From Agelas oroides (taxonomy: Eukaryota; Porifera; Demospongiae; Agelasida; Agelasidae): DNA of 64,000 nt. Where the stretch lies: contig OX422204.1 of the NCBI GenBank assembly GCA_949130485.1, forward strand, positions 4,836,015 to 4,900,014, in the 5' to 3' direction. A program made the position numbers and the translations under genes. A model generated the notes under the pieces. The model ran no database searches, was not told where the DNA came from, and saw only the letters and a list, made by a program, of their open reading frames with translations. Positions 20,746 through 32,730 of this stretch are shown here, piece by piece; the first letter of the stretch is position 1, and each line of letters opens with the position of its first letter.

Positions 20746-21478
20746 TTACTAATAGCCTGCAAAGCATTGTATTTGTAATGTGCTGAATATAGGCCGTCCG
20801 GAAACCTTTTTTACAGTACAGTAAACACACAATCTTCAGTCTAACACCTTCAGCAGTTAGTTGGTAACAACACACCTCAGTTCTAGCTTGTTCCAGTAAA
20901 CGCAAGAAAAAATAGATCCCACCAGCTTCCCTAAATCACCCGGTCCAATTATGGAACGACGACAAACTCGGCGTTGAATCACGCGGCATGACAGTCTGGA
21001 TTAAAAATTCTCACTGCAACAAGAACCCCTACTTCATAGTCAAATATCACGCACTGTTGCCATTTCCCAAGGTAGTGTGAGCGATGAGAAAAAGCGCTCT
21101 TTCTCAGCGAGAGTTCTTCGCTACTATTCACGACCACGAGGTGGCTGTCATGACGTAACTTTAAAAATAAAAATCACGTGAGCGTTCCGTTGGCGAAACG
21201 ACTGATGTTCCTGGAGAGTTTTCGCGGGTATTTTGGCACTTCCTCAGGCACGGAGGGATCATCACTTGTGAATCTGACGGTCGAAGAAAGCGTGGTAAAG
21301 GACTAGAGATACCCATTCTGTTCGTTCTTCGCACTACAAATCAACGTTTTGCTCGACGCGTTCAAAGTTTGCTTATTAAGCGCACGCGCCTAACACGTGA
21401 TGTGTAAAACCCTCAATAAATGCTTAATAAATGTTATGCGCTTAATAAAGAGCTGCGCTTAACAACCAGCGCCTACGG

Positions 21479-22541
21479 TAGCTTCAAATTCACCCTGGTC
21501 AATAAAAGCCATTCACACTGAACACTCTGTGCTGGCTGTCCGTTGCGAAGACGCCATTTTCTAATTTTGTACGCATGCGCACATGTACTCTCGTTCCCAG
21601 GTCAAATGCCACAATCATTGGTTTGGGAACGAGACTAGTGCACAAGGGAAATCGCTAGTTTGACCGCGCGCACGCCTGGCACGGTCTCTTCCCGTAGTAG
21701 TGGGCAAGGTTTATTAACACCACATAGTGTCCAACCTGAAATATGAAAGTGTGCGCATTGATTCCAAAGCAGTGGTTTTCATAACCCAAAGCAGTGGTTT
21801 TCACAACCCTTTAAACGGCGGGCGTCATTTGGAAATACCAAATTATTGCTGACTCATCACGTATAGCCAAGCGTTCTGCTTTGTACCTTGAAGTTACGTG
21901 ACTCTAGTAGCGAATCGCTGTTGTAGGTTTGAGAGACTATCTGTATCTAATACACCGTGAGACACGGGTAAGTGCTTATAACTCAGATTTATCATGATAT
22001 GTTAGCGTACTAAGCAGACTAAAGGAGCGCTGCTACTTAGTTGGGTAGTTTTGGAGTAGTACTAGTTATAAGCAGCGTTTATAGTTCAGGCATAATTCGG
22101 TGCTAGAGAAGCATAAATACCTCTAAATTTGTTAAATTTCACGTATGCGATACTACGTTGTGAAAACGAAGCTTATAGCTTCAAAGACAGGAAGCGCTAT
22201 AGCTATGGGAAGCCCACCATCAGAAGTGCTAGCCCGTGACCAAAGTTTATCTAGCCGTGAGAGTGGTGGCACCATCCTCTTCCTATGTAAACAGAGCGCA
22301 TAACACTAGCCTGTGGCTATGACGTGTATACAGACGTCTACGTGATATAAAGGGTTAATTCCATGCCCAAGTGCAGCGTCGGTGATCCGGAGGGAAGTTA
22401 AAGCACGCGTGACAACTTCTGGTTTGTGCTTCTACCGACCATCAACGGTAGGCCACTCACAGGCGGTACAAATATGGACAGTGGTTGAGGTTGCTTCAGG
22501 TAGAGCCGGTCATGCATGGCATGAACTACACTATTTTTGAG
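21479..22541. other. No gene; small foldback near 21585-21636
   Basis: CTCTCGTTCCCAGGTC and its inverted mate GGGAACGAGAC lie ~25 bp apart and match the termini of the element at 18205. The remainder has no recognisable content. Confidence 0.35.
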
Positions 22542-22649
22542 TAGTGAAGGTAAATTTACAAAGCCCGATCCCTACATCTTTTTACATTACAGTTGCAAAC
22601 TTGTGTGGAAACGATGCAGGGATGAGGCTTTGTAAATTTACCTTCACTA
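22542..22649. repeat. Inverted repeat with 24-bp perfect arms
   Basis: Arms 22542-22565 and 22626-22649 (TAGTGAAGGTAAATTTAC and complement) enclose 60 bp. A direct copy of ATCCCTACATCTTTTT follows at ~22690. Confidence 0.85.
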
Positions 22650-23159
22650 TTGTATCATCCTACCTTGTTTGCATACTTTTTGGCATGCCATCCCTACATC
22701 TTTTTAATGTTTTTAAGTCTTTATACTTAGAGTTCACCATACACACATAGTATATAGGGTATGATTATAGAGAAGATAAATTTTTGAGTAAACTGCACAG
22801 TTACCATCTGAAAAGACAAGTTTGCTAAATATAATTGGCATGATTAAGCCTAGCCTCGTACCCAAGGCCGTTCATTTTCAAAAAATGAAGAGGCCTGGTA
22901 ACTTACCCGGATTCAAACTGTTGATTTCCGCTGCCCTTGAGATGCAATACTAATCAAATTTTAGAACGTTTCTTTTTCTTTATTGCCTCCCTTTCTTGGA
23001 GAGTACCACTGAACCGTGGGCTGGTTACGAGTTTTGAATGAGTTCGGCTCTTAGTGCCTTTAGGAAATTGACACAGAACACTTGAACTTAGATGTTTTTG
23101 ATTCCAAGCATGATGTGTGCAAATAAATCTGGGTCACGTGCGGGGTCGGGCAGCTCCAG
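22650..23159. other. No gene; transposon end-like string
   Basis: TAGCCTCGTACCC at ~22853 followed by AGGCCTGGTAAC matches the ends of the 18205-18762 element; a partner end was not identified nearby. Confidence 0.35.
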
Positions 23160-24262
23160 GTCCTGTAGCTGTGGTGGGGCGTGTCTGAGTTAAGTGAGTA
23201 GCTCCCTGAACTTTGCCTCTAGTGTCGGACATGAGGATATAAACGGGGGAGCATCTTCAAGTTTGTGCCGAAAAGTTTACAAGACGAGTCGCTGCGAGCA
23301 TGCCCATTACTCTGCAAGCTGAATCCAGAGGCGTCGGACTCAAGGCCGTGACAACCAAGTAGAAGGCGGATCCTGAAATTGGATGTAGTGGTCAGGTGGA
23401 GCTGATTAGCACAGTGTGTCATACTCCAAATGGGGAGGGTGTTGAAAAAAAGTGTCACACATTGTGAGGTCGCTCTTGACCTCTGCCTGGTTCAGCAGGT
23501 GCAGGTGGGCATGGGTTCCAAGTATGTTTTTAATGTCCCTTTTCCAACAGCTCTTGGAGTGGGTACTTTGATTTTAGTGTAGCAATGTTCGATAACTTCA
23601 GGACGATCTGTGATTCAAGTAGAGGGATCCAGAATTTGGTGTGAGGCTCCTAGAGTCTGCATTGTAGAACCTGTCTAGGCAGGGCCTCAGATGGAAGGGC
23701 AGCTATTGAGAGGAGGAAGGAAACCTTCTTAGTGGTGATGATCATGGTCAGCAATGGTGGAGCATCAAAGGAGGCTACTACCCTCCTTAGGGCATCTGAG
23801 AAAGAGAGACCCTGAACGGATCTAAGAATTTTTCTTGTGTGCTCTCTCTAGCATTTGACTTGAGAGGGTTGATGCGGTATCTCCATTTGGTGGCATACTG
23901 GGAAACAATGTCCATCATACCCTGCAGTTCTTGAGCAGAGGACGCAATGAGGGCAAGGTTGTCACGTACATTGGAGAACCACAGTACACACTGCCAATTT
24001 CACTCCTAGCCCCGATTGCTCCAATGCTACTCGGAGTTAATTGTCACAAACAGTGTGTAGAACAGGGGGGAGAGGATGGCACCTTGATTCACTCCTTGGT
24101 TGATGTTGAAGGGACGTGACTGCTCACCCTCCCACAGCACTGTGCAGGTTGAGGAATCATACCATTTCCTCAGAATTCACCAAGTATTGTCCTGGGTTCC
24201 ATAGTGGTATAACATACAGAAAAATCCATTATGCCATGATACCGTGTCAAAAGCCTCCTGTA
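23160..24262 (-). pseudogene. LINE reverse transcriptase, dead 3' part
   Basis: Read on the minus strand, pieces of a non-LTR reverse transcriptase appear in order through several frames: QEAFDTVSWHNGFF near 24255, NINQGVNQGAILSPLFYTLF near 24080, LALIASSAQELQGMMDIV near 23940, and a C-terminal block near 23250-23400 (LLLGCHGLESDASGFSLQSN). Multiple stops and frame changes show it is inactive. The 5' end is truncated at about 24262, directly against the duplicated astacin-gene segment. Confidence 0.75.
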
Positions 24263-24489
24263 CAGCTGAGGATGTGGCTGACTTGGAAACAACTTGAGTC
24301 CAGGAGCCAGGTGATGATATCCAGCTTACAATGACAGACCATGGTGAAGGAGAACAAAATTCACAACTTAACAACTTGAGGATCTACTTGAGTTGATTTT
24401 GACAGCTGATGAATTAAAAAAGCTAGAAGAAGAATAAAAAAAAAAAAAGCTCCAACAATTATCTACAAAACAGAGCCAGGCTGCCTCAG

Positions 24490-24699
24490 CAAACCACCGT
24501 AGGGTCCCGCAAATACGCCCCCCCCTTTGCAACCTTAACCTTAGTACAAAGCGCTGGGGGGGCTTATACGCGGGATGCGACATTTTCTCTCGCGATTACG
24601 CCCTCCCTTCCGGTGCCTCGCTCACAACTTTGTGTCCAGATAGAAGACAACGCATTTGACGACTTTGCAGTTGCTATCTGGAAGGATGTTATTTATAAT
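24490..24699 (+). other. Inserted block with pogo-like end and HIRAN-like fragment
   Basis: At 24497 copy A departs from copy B with GTAGGGTCCCGCAAATACGCC, reminiscent of TA-flanked pogo-like termini, followed by C runs. At ~24635-24690 one frame reads QIEDNAFDDFAVAIWKDV, a HIRAN-like strand pattern. No intact gene. Confidence 0.4.
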
Positions 24700-24923
24700 G
24701 TGGCAGTCCCATGTAGAAATCTAACGTTATTCCGTCGTGTATTTCGATCGCATTGCTGCGCCATATCGCTGAACTTCCGTTATGGGCGGGGCCATACATG
24801 CTTCGTAGATGCCTGAATATATCTAATGATCTACGAAGCGCATATGAGCCCCGCCCTTAACGGCAAGCGATGCGATCGAAATACGCGACAGAAAAACCTT
24901 CCATTTCTACACGGGACTGCCAC
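24700..24923. mobile_element. Foldback element, 224 bp
   Basis: The ends GTGGCAGTCCC and GGGACTGCCAC are perfect complements. The arms of ~100 bp pair with a few mismatches around a short loop near 24812-24830 (GCCTGAATATATCTAATG). Confidence 0.8.
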
Positions 24924-25151
24924 ACATAGTTGTCAGTAATTTTTGGTAACAGCCATATATGATTGATTGGTTAGTACACATGTAAGTAAGGCTTAGCTGC
25001 TTTATGTGGACAGGGCATAGCTATACTAAACGTTCGTTAATTAACATTTCTACCACAAACTGAAAAAGATGTACATATTCAAGCTACAATGTTTTAATAA
25101 ACAAGATGCAATGGAAAGACAAACAAACAAACAAACAAACAAATATAATAA

Positions 25152-25476
25152 GGCCCCAATTTGTTGATTATTAGTTTCTCATCGACCACCCACGTCCATT
25201 TGCTGCGATAGAATTTATCACCAATATTTTTATTTGCACATATCAGCAATGTTAAACAAACGAGCGATAGGCGTCATGAGCACAGCAAGGAACATAATGC
25301 TAACAAAGGTTTCTGTCTAGTGCACAGCATCTAAAAAATAGACCTGCAATGAGCAACGATCATCTTGCCATCACGCTTGTCAACTTCTTTCGCGAGAGAT
25401 ATCTGTTGGCTAAATAATGGTAATACCTGCCCGCCCACATTGTGTGCAGGGGAAGCACCTCATGAGAATTAGGGCC
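25152..25476. mobile_element. PIF/Harbinger-like MITE, 325 bp, TAA duplication, empty site known
   Basis: Ends are GGCCCCAATT and, complemented, GGCCCTAATT. TAA flanks both sides (25149-25151, 25477-25479). The duplicate locus at about 29601-29620 reads straight through with a single TGA at this position, i.e. the pre-insertion site. Confidence 0.85.
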
Positions 25477-25957
25477 TAATGTGCGCAAATCACACAGGCC
25501 AGGAGGAGCAATGAATATTATCCAATCTGAGGGTGTATACTGCATGGACTCTATGAACCAAAGGCTTGTTCATTAGTTAGAACTGGTACTAGGTGGCTAA
25601 AATCTTAAACAGTGTTTGCACATTGGTCCCATGCCCAGACTCTACCCTTTTATGAGAAAAACAATTGGCCCCACACACCAAGTCAAACTTCTTGAGCTAA
25701 CAGATTGTCACGTAGTCTGATTATGATACTAATCTAGCTAACCAAGCAACATTGACCACAACTCCGAAACACACTGTACCTCAATCTTGAACATTGCTAA
25801 TGAGATTCATGACCCTATAGTATTGTTCATGATCTACCTGACAAGGGTTGCGACCCACAAAGGGTTGGATGAATGCTTAGGGCTGGATTCAATTTTAGCT
25901 TGCCTGCTACTTCTGAACTTCTGGGCCTCATATTCTAGCCCCTCTACCCACCAATCG

Positions 25958-26602
25958 TATTGCTCTAGGAGGAAATGTATGTAGCAATATTACAATTTCA
26001 CAATCTCATTGGTACTTACCAAATTGGGCAATGAAAGTTGTCTTGGTGCATGTTTATTCCATCAGGAGGTGTGCACAATCTGCCCACAAGGGTATCTATA
26101 TACCTTCCATTCCTAAGACTTTGTTTAACCATCCCCTTTAGTAAACTTTCATTTTAAAGCTGTTCTAAACTTTGTATTCTCAGCAAGGTTAAAGATTGGT
26201 GTAGGCAGCACTAGTAAATGTAAAAGCAGCATTAACAGTGGTCGCACTCTTCATACTTATCAAATTGTCTTGGTGCATGTTTTTCTGAGTGAACAGTCTA
26301 GGCACACAATGCTATTCATATACCTTAAATCCAGGCCTAATTTACCATGCTCTGGACCCCCTGGTGGGTTGGGATCATGGAGTACCTTTCCATTTTTAGC
26401 AAGCATAAAGATTAGTGTATAGTCAGAACTATAGTAAAACTAAAGAAAGCATAAACAGTAGTACAGATAAAAAGAAAAACAATGACTGCTTTATGAAATT
26501 ATACCTCAAATAGAAGACTTACTCAAGTCTGATGATACAGTTAGTGCACTTTTTAGTCAAGTATCAACTTTTGAAGTGCTATGGCTGAATACTAACTTCC
26601 AA
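25958..26602 (+). repeat. Near-identical 645-bp block (copy A)
   Basis: Matches 29911-30555 at equal length with only a handful of substitutions, far more similar than the flanking parts of the same duplication. Confidence 0.9.
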
Positions 26603-27001
26603 GTTGACTTTGTAGGGCCAACTTGTGGCAGATGTAACCATTTTAGTATGACTTCTCCAGTAGCTATACGCTAGGTATCTTACTTAACACAAAGGTGCTT
26701 CTAATGTACTAAACCTGGGTCTGGGTGTATGCAATTTATCCAAACTTATTAAGTCACGTGTACAGGTCTTTATCATTCTGCTCTTGTTTAATATGAATCT
26801 CTTACGCATGCTTATTGCTCTTTCCAATCTGAGACCTCCTTTGTAAAATTTACTTGCTAATATGACATTTTGTGAAATTTTGCATTGTGCATAAATCAAA
26901 AAATAACAAATAAAAAAATCACGAATTCTGCAACAAGCAGAATTGACAGGAAAATTAGTGTCACTCTCCAATAATTAACTGCCCTCTCTCCTATTTTGTA
27001 G

Positions 27002-27091
27002 CCTCAAGAAAAATTGACTGCAATGAAGAAACATCAGAGATAATTCAGGAATTAAGACGCCTGCTGTCTAAAGAATCAGAAGCTACAGAAA
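27002..27091 (+). pseudogene. Duplicate copy of a 90-bp astacin-gene exon
   Basis: Bounded by a TTTTGTAG acceptor and a GTAGGTC donor, it encodes NEETSEIIQELRRLLSKE, an amphipathic helix. The same exon recurs at 31808-31897. In this copy the following exons are absent, so it is probably a non-functional leftover of the duplication. Confidence 0.55.
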
Positions 27092-27291
27092 GTAGGTCAA
27101 ACACTTTTAAATTATATACCCTGTGAATACAGAAAGTCAATTGATAGTGTTGGGTCTGTACTAGCAATGAAAAGTGTAATTGAAAGTTGCTTAACCATTT
27201 TGCCTTTCCAAAAATATTTCTAAATAAATGAAGAGTTGTTCTTATTAATGGGGGAGTAAATTGATCTCACAACACTTGCTATTTTTTTAGT

Positions 27292-28330
27292 GGTTCTTGT
27301 TACAGACAATATCACTTGGAATTCAGATGTTCGGATTTCACTAGCAGGTTTCTGACGACGTTCTGAGTAACTGTTGTTGCCTGAAATCAGCGATATAATG
27401 CAATGAATCAACACTACACAAAATTGCCATTTTTTATTAGCTTCTGTCGTAACCACACGATCATTTTCTGCGCATGCGCGTTGGGGTAAAAGGGTTAGAG
27501 AACAGTTGCTTTTAAAAGTGTAGATTGCAGAGAAAAAATTACCAAGCTAAAATCAAGTATTAATCCCAATGGTAGCAATGTCATACAAAATAGTGCATGC
27601 CAGATAGTGGGATGGAAGCCAAAGGCAACAGATGCAATGGTTTCAGTGCTTTAGTGGCCAGACTAGCCACCTTAACATGAAAGTACATATACTTGCTAAA
27701 GATGAGAATGTGCAAAAACGATGCTAACCTGTGTCATGAAGGTCAATGAGGTTCATGACAGTCAGCGTACCCTAACCCTCCCATTGGACAGCTGACTGAA
27801 CCCAGGGATGCTCATGGGCAATGCTGAGGTCTAGCTAAAGCAAACTAATTAATATTCATGAGATGGATGGAAATATTTGGGGGCTCTGTTGGGCTTTAAT
27901 TAGATTCGTAGGCTCAATAGTGTTAGGGAGATTCAGGTTAATGAGATTTGGGTTAAGAATTCTTGGGTTAAAGCAAACCAGGGTTAAGGTTAGGACTAAG
28001 TTAAGATTTAGGGTCTTAAGTTGTCACGGAAGTCTCTCGGTTACAGACTAAACATTCAATAATTATGGCTTTTATTGCTCAGACTGGGTAGCTGATACAT
28101 AAAGGTGACTAACAGTACTCACTTAATGGCATGCATTACATAGTTATCACTTTGCACTGCAGTTATTAATCCTACAATAAGACAATATTAAACAACAAAC
28201 AAACTAAAAACACACACAAAAAACTAGCTCATTGAGTTTGATACTTGGCTCAAATTTTTATGTGAAAAGATAGCTGGAGTGAGTTTAAATGTTTGTGAGT
28301 ATGCTGTAAAGTACAAAAACCATCTCGGAA
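27292..28330. other. No gene seen
   Basis: Unstructured sequence with GGGTTAAGG-type strings near 27950 that are too few and irregular to be telomeric. Confidence 0.4.
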
Positions 28331-28339
28331 GGCAAATCT

Positions 28340-28760
28340 CAGTTCCCTAGCAAAGGTTGGAGTGTGAGTAATTAGGCTCCAGTATAGGGGCAACGATGAG
28401 AGGTAGGTTTGTGGACAAAGTGACCTGGCCTAGAAGTAAGCGGTAAAACAAACAAACAATAACAAAGTCAAATTGATGTTTTTGAAGTACACTGTGAGTT
28501 TTGCCCTGTACACTGGATTGGAAGTTGTACCATGTCAAACCCAGTGCATGATTTGGTCAGGCTGGAGGTGTAAAACCTCGGAGATGGTGAAAATTTTTAT
28601 TTTAGATGAGAGAGTAAAATTTGAGGGTTCTTTTTGGCATCATCAGGTATAGAACAGTTTTTTCAAAAATGTTTGTCAATCTTTTGTGGAATTGGACCTC
28701 ACCCAATTAGCTGTCCACATAATTCTGAGATTGGTAATGCAAGATTGTCCTAGCTACATC
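28340..28760 (+). mobile_element. Diverged relic of the TTAA-flanked element family
   Basis: Order and wording follow 44135-45018 at lower similarity: GGCAACGATGAGAGGTAGG, then AATTTTTATTTTAGATGAG, then CATCATCAGGTA, ending near GATTGTCCTAGC. Ends are eroded. Confidence 0.6.
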
Positions 28761-29088
28761 AGGCAATGTAGTGTGGGTGGTGCTGCAGTTCTTTAGTCCT
28801 CATTGAAAGTTGAAACTCTCAATCAGATTGGGATGTCATCACTAGTCTAATTGGTGTATCAGAAGGTTTGTGTCCCATCAGTTTTTCATTGGTTGGTTAA
28901 GTTATCTTGAAAGTTTACAAAGACAGTTAAGTTTAGCGCTCTATAACTCCAAATGTGCATGGAGAGTCACAAACCATGAGCATTATGCACAGATTTTGCG
29001 TCATTTTGGTGTGATGGCAGTCTAAAATGTTTGGTAAATCGTCAACAAATCATCAATTTAAGCACCTTTTTAAATCAATTTCTAGCAG

Positions 29089-29297
29089 CTGAAGATGTGG
29101 CTGACTGGGAAACAGATGGAGTCCAGAAGCCAGGCGATGATGGACAGCTTAGAATGACAGATCATGGTGAAGAAGAACAAAATGCACGACTTATCAATAA
29201 GCCTGAGGATTTACTGGAGTTGATTATGACAGCTGATGAATTGCAACTATTCCACACAAAACAGAGCCAGGTGGCTCAGCAAACCACCAACCGATAA
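29089..29297 (+). CDS. Acidic exon-like segment, probably 5' part of the astacin gene
   Basis: After a TTTCTAGCAG acceptor the frame reads AEDVADWETDGVQKPGDD, then EEEQNARLINKPEDLLELIM and ADELQLFHTKQSQ. Highly acidic, no known domain. The same segment exists at 24269-24480 in copy A, where changes and an A-run break the frame. A donor may be CAG|GTGGCT near 29272. Its phase does not match the next recognised exon, so exons may be missing or the link may be wrong. Confidence 0.4.
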
Positions 29298-29910
29298 ACC
29301 TGGTGAATGTAAGCACTGTTGTTGTATGTTTCTCATGGAAGGTATTGCAATAAGGGGTACCAGTGATGGTATAGCCTGTACAGTACAGTATTGGCTAGTA
29401 CATAATTATGTAAGTAAGGCTTAGCTGCTTATAGTTGACTATGTAGACTGGGCATAGCTATGCTAAACGTTAGTTAACTAATTAATAACATTTCTACCAC
29501 AAAAAAGGATGTACATAATCATGTTTTACCTACATTATACCTGCTACAATTGAACAAATTTTCAAATAAAAAACAAGATGCAATGAAAAAAGAAACAAAT
29601 ATAATGATGTGTGCAAATACACACAGGACAGGAGGAGCAATTAAATATCCAATCTGAGGGTGTATACTGCATGGACTCGATGATTGTTCTCATTAGTTGG
29701 AACTGGTACTGGATGACTAAAACCTTAAAGAGTGTATGCACATTTGTCCCATGCCCAGACACTACCCTTGTAGAAGGAAACAACTGGCCGAGCATACCAA
29801 GTCAAATTTCTTGAGCTAACAGATTGTTACATAGTCTGATTACGTATGAGAATAGTTTAGCTAACCAAGCAACATCGAGAATATCCCTGCTCAATGTTAC
29901 AATTAAAATC

Positions 29911-30555
29911 TTATTGCTCTAGGAGGAAATGTATGTAGCAATATTACAATTTCACAATCTCATTGGTACTTACCAAATAGGGCAATGAAAGTTGTCTTGG
30001 TGCATGTTTATTCCATCAGGAGGTGTGCACAATCTGCCCACAAGGGTATCTATATACCTTCCATTCCTAAGACTTTGTTTAACCATCCCCTTTAGTAAAC
30101 TTTCATTTTAAAGCTGTTCTAAACTTTGTATTCTCAGCAAGGTTAAAGATTGGTGTAGGCAGCACTAGTAAATGTAAAAGCAGCATTAACAGTGGTCGCA
30201 CTCTTCATACTTATCAAATTGTCTTGGTGCATGTTTTTCTGAGTGAACAGTCTAGGCACACAATGCTATTCATATACCTTAAATCCAGGCCTAATTTACC
30301 ATGCTCTGGACCCCCTGGTGGGTTGGGATCATGGAGTACCTTTCCATTTTTAGCAAGCATAAAGATTAGTGTATAGTCAGAACTATAGTAAAACTAAAGA
30401 AAGCATAAACAGTAGTACAGATAAAAAGAAAAACAATGACTGCTTTATGAAATTACACCTCAAATAGAAGACTTACTCAAGTCTGATGATACAGTTAGTG
30501 CAGTTTTTAGTCAAGTATCAACTTTTGAAGTGCTATGGCTGAATACTAACTTCCA
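29911..30555 (+). repeat. Near-identical 645-bp block (copy B)
   Basis: Partner of 25958-26602; see that entry for the comparison. Confidence 0.9.
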
Positions 30556-32130
30556 ACAGACTATTGAACGTTCGTTCGCTAATGAGTGGGTGTGTCCAAG
30601 GTCATGAACTCACAGAGAATGTGTCAATAAAGTTTTGAGTCAAGTTTCCAGTGCTAGCTCCAAGTAGAAGTGAAAATATGGACCATGGAAGGTATCCATA
30701 GCCTAATAAACACTTCCAGTAAATAACTTTAAAGTTAACAATCTCCTTTAGTAAACTTTCATTTTAAAACTGCTCTGAACACACTTGTTGGGATTTTGGA
30801 GTGCCTTTACATTTTTAGCAACCATAAAGATTAGTGTATAGTCAGAACAAGTAAAAGTAATTGAAGCATAAACAGTAGGTCAAAAAGAAAGACAATAAAT
30901 GCTTCATGAAATTACACCTCAAGTAGAAGACTTACTCAAGTCTGATGGTACAGTTGGTGCTGTGTTCAGTCAAGTATCAATCTTTGAAGTGTTATGGCTG
31001 AATACTAACTTCCAAGTCAACACTCAGGGCCAACTTGTGGCAAATGTAACCGTTTCAGTATGAGCAATTGTCTTACAAACTTCTCCAGTAGCTATACACT
31101 AGGTATCTAGGTATCTTAACATGAAGGTGTTCTAATATACTAAACCTGGGTCTGGGTGTATGCAATTTATCCAAACTTATTAAGTCACGTGTACAGGTCT
31201 TTATCATTCTGCTCTTGTTTAATATGAATCTCCTGTGCATGCTTATTGCTCTTTCCAATCTGAGACCTGTTTGCTAATATGACACTTTTAAAGCTGAATT
31301 ATACATGTACTTAATGATTTTGTTTTAGTGGGTAAAACAAGCAAAGACTGTCCATCTGCATTCACTTGAAGTGCAGTTACTGCTTAAAAAATTGAACAAT
31401 CAATACTACTGACTTGAACCCACAACATCCCAGATGAAATTATATGTGCATGGGCTATGGCACCAAGAAATTTGATTGCTTACTCTCACCTGCTAGCACC
31501 ATGAATCTATCTGTCTACACCTGGCCCAAACATCAAACCACTACCTGCAGAAGTGCTTTTTTACATTATGTCTGAATCTTATTTTCTGGCATAGTGAATA
31601 ATAGTAAGGACTGTCTTTATCACCTTCTTAACTTGCAGTGGGGCAAAGGCACCTTGTTCAAGCTTTGAATCAAGTGTGAAAGTTTGCATTGTGTATAAAT
31701 AAGCAAAGGATAACAAATAGAAAATCATGAATTCTGCAACAAGCAGAATTGACAGGAAAATTATTGCCATTATCCAATAATTAACTGCCCTCTCTCCTAT
31801 TTTGTAGCCCCAACAAAAATCGAAAGCAATGAAGAAACATCAGAGATATATCAGGAGTTAAGACGCCTGCTGTCTAAAGAATCAGAAGCTACAGAAAGTA
31901 GGTCACATAAGCACATTTAAATTATATACCCTGTGAATACAAAGCTATCGGATAGTCGAATGATAGTGTTGGGTCTAAAATAGCAATGAAAAAGTGTAAT
32001 TGAATGTTGCTTAACTATTTTGTTTTTCCAAATGTTTCTAAATAAATGAAGAGTTGTTGGGGGAGTAAATTGATCTCACAACACTAGCTAGCTTTAGTGG
32101 GTTTTGTTACAGACAATATCACTTGGAAGT

Positions 32131-32730
32131 TGAAGTAGCATACAGAACTTCTGCATTAGTCTTTATGTTTGCTGGTCACAGATTTATTGCAACCATGGCC
32201 AACAAATATGATAATTTCATGGCAGAAACTCAAGATTAAACACGACTTCGAAAAAAAAAGCTTGCGGATTCATACAATGTACATACACACAAGGTAGCAA
32301 TTGTCAACAAGAATTGTAGATATGTGTGTTTTGAATGAGTATAGATCGCCTGCAAGCAGTACAATGAATGTTTGGAACTACAACACATGTCATGAATTGA
32401 TGCTGCAAGAAAAGACCTCAACGCAACTCTTGTTTGAGGGCTCCTCCCCCCTCTGGCTACCAGGTAGACATAATGTCACTCACGTGCTCCCTGGCCATTT
32501 TTGAATACAGCAAGTGATCAAAAACTAGATGATGGGAAGGCCTGGGAATAAGGCTATTGAAAGAGACCATCACTTGTATTGACCGTCACTGGGGGTTACA
32601 TTAGAGCACACTTTTCATGCTGGAACATGTTAACAGTAATATTGGACTGCAAAGACATGTATATGTACGTACCACATTTTCATCCTCCAGCAAAAAACAG
32701 AGCTAAAAAGCTGATTACTATTCCCTACAG
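32131..32730. other. Intron of astacin gene; one transposon-end-like string
   Basis: GGCCTGGGAATAAGGCTA at 32540-32557 is the complement of the TAGCCTCGTNCCCAGGCC-type terminus. No gene otherwise. Confidence 0.4.

Larger units (their letters stand above)
16929..21478. mobile_element. 4.5-kb TA-flanked TIR element with GCGCTTAA subterminal repeats
   Basis: Both ends carry an identical 25-bp inverted sequence beginning CCGTAGGCGCTGGTTGTT, and both are flanked by TA (16927-16928, 21479-21480), as expected of Tc/mariner-pogo elements. Inside each end several copies of GCGCTTAA(C/T)A follow. No transposase is readable. The interior carries a HIRAN-like fragment and at least four nested elements, so this may be a non-autonomous element grown by insertion. 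A sister family lies at 55233-56065. Confidence 0.7.
24269..27290 (+). repeat. Segmental duplication, copy A (5' part of astacin gene)
   Basis: Collinear with 29088-32130: same acidic exon, same intron sequence and same 90-bp exon. Copy A additionally holds insertions at about 24490-24930 and 25152-25476. Divergence varies strongly along its length. Confidence 0.85.
29088..32130 (+). repeat. Segmental duplication, copy B
   Basis: Collinear with 24269-27290. It lacks the MITE and foldback of copy A but contains its own partial internal duplication (30450-30555 resembles 30895-31015). Confidence 0.85.
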
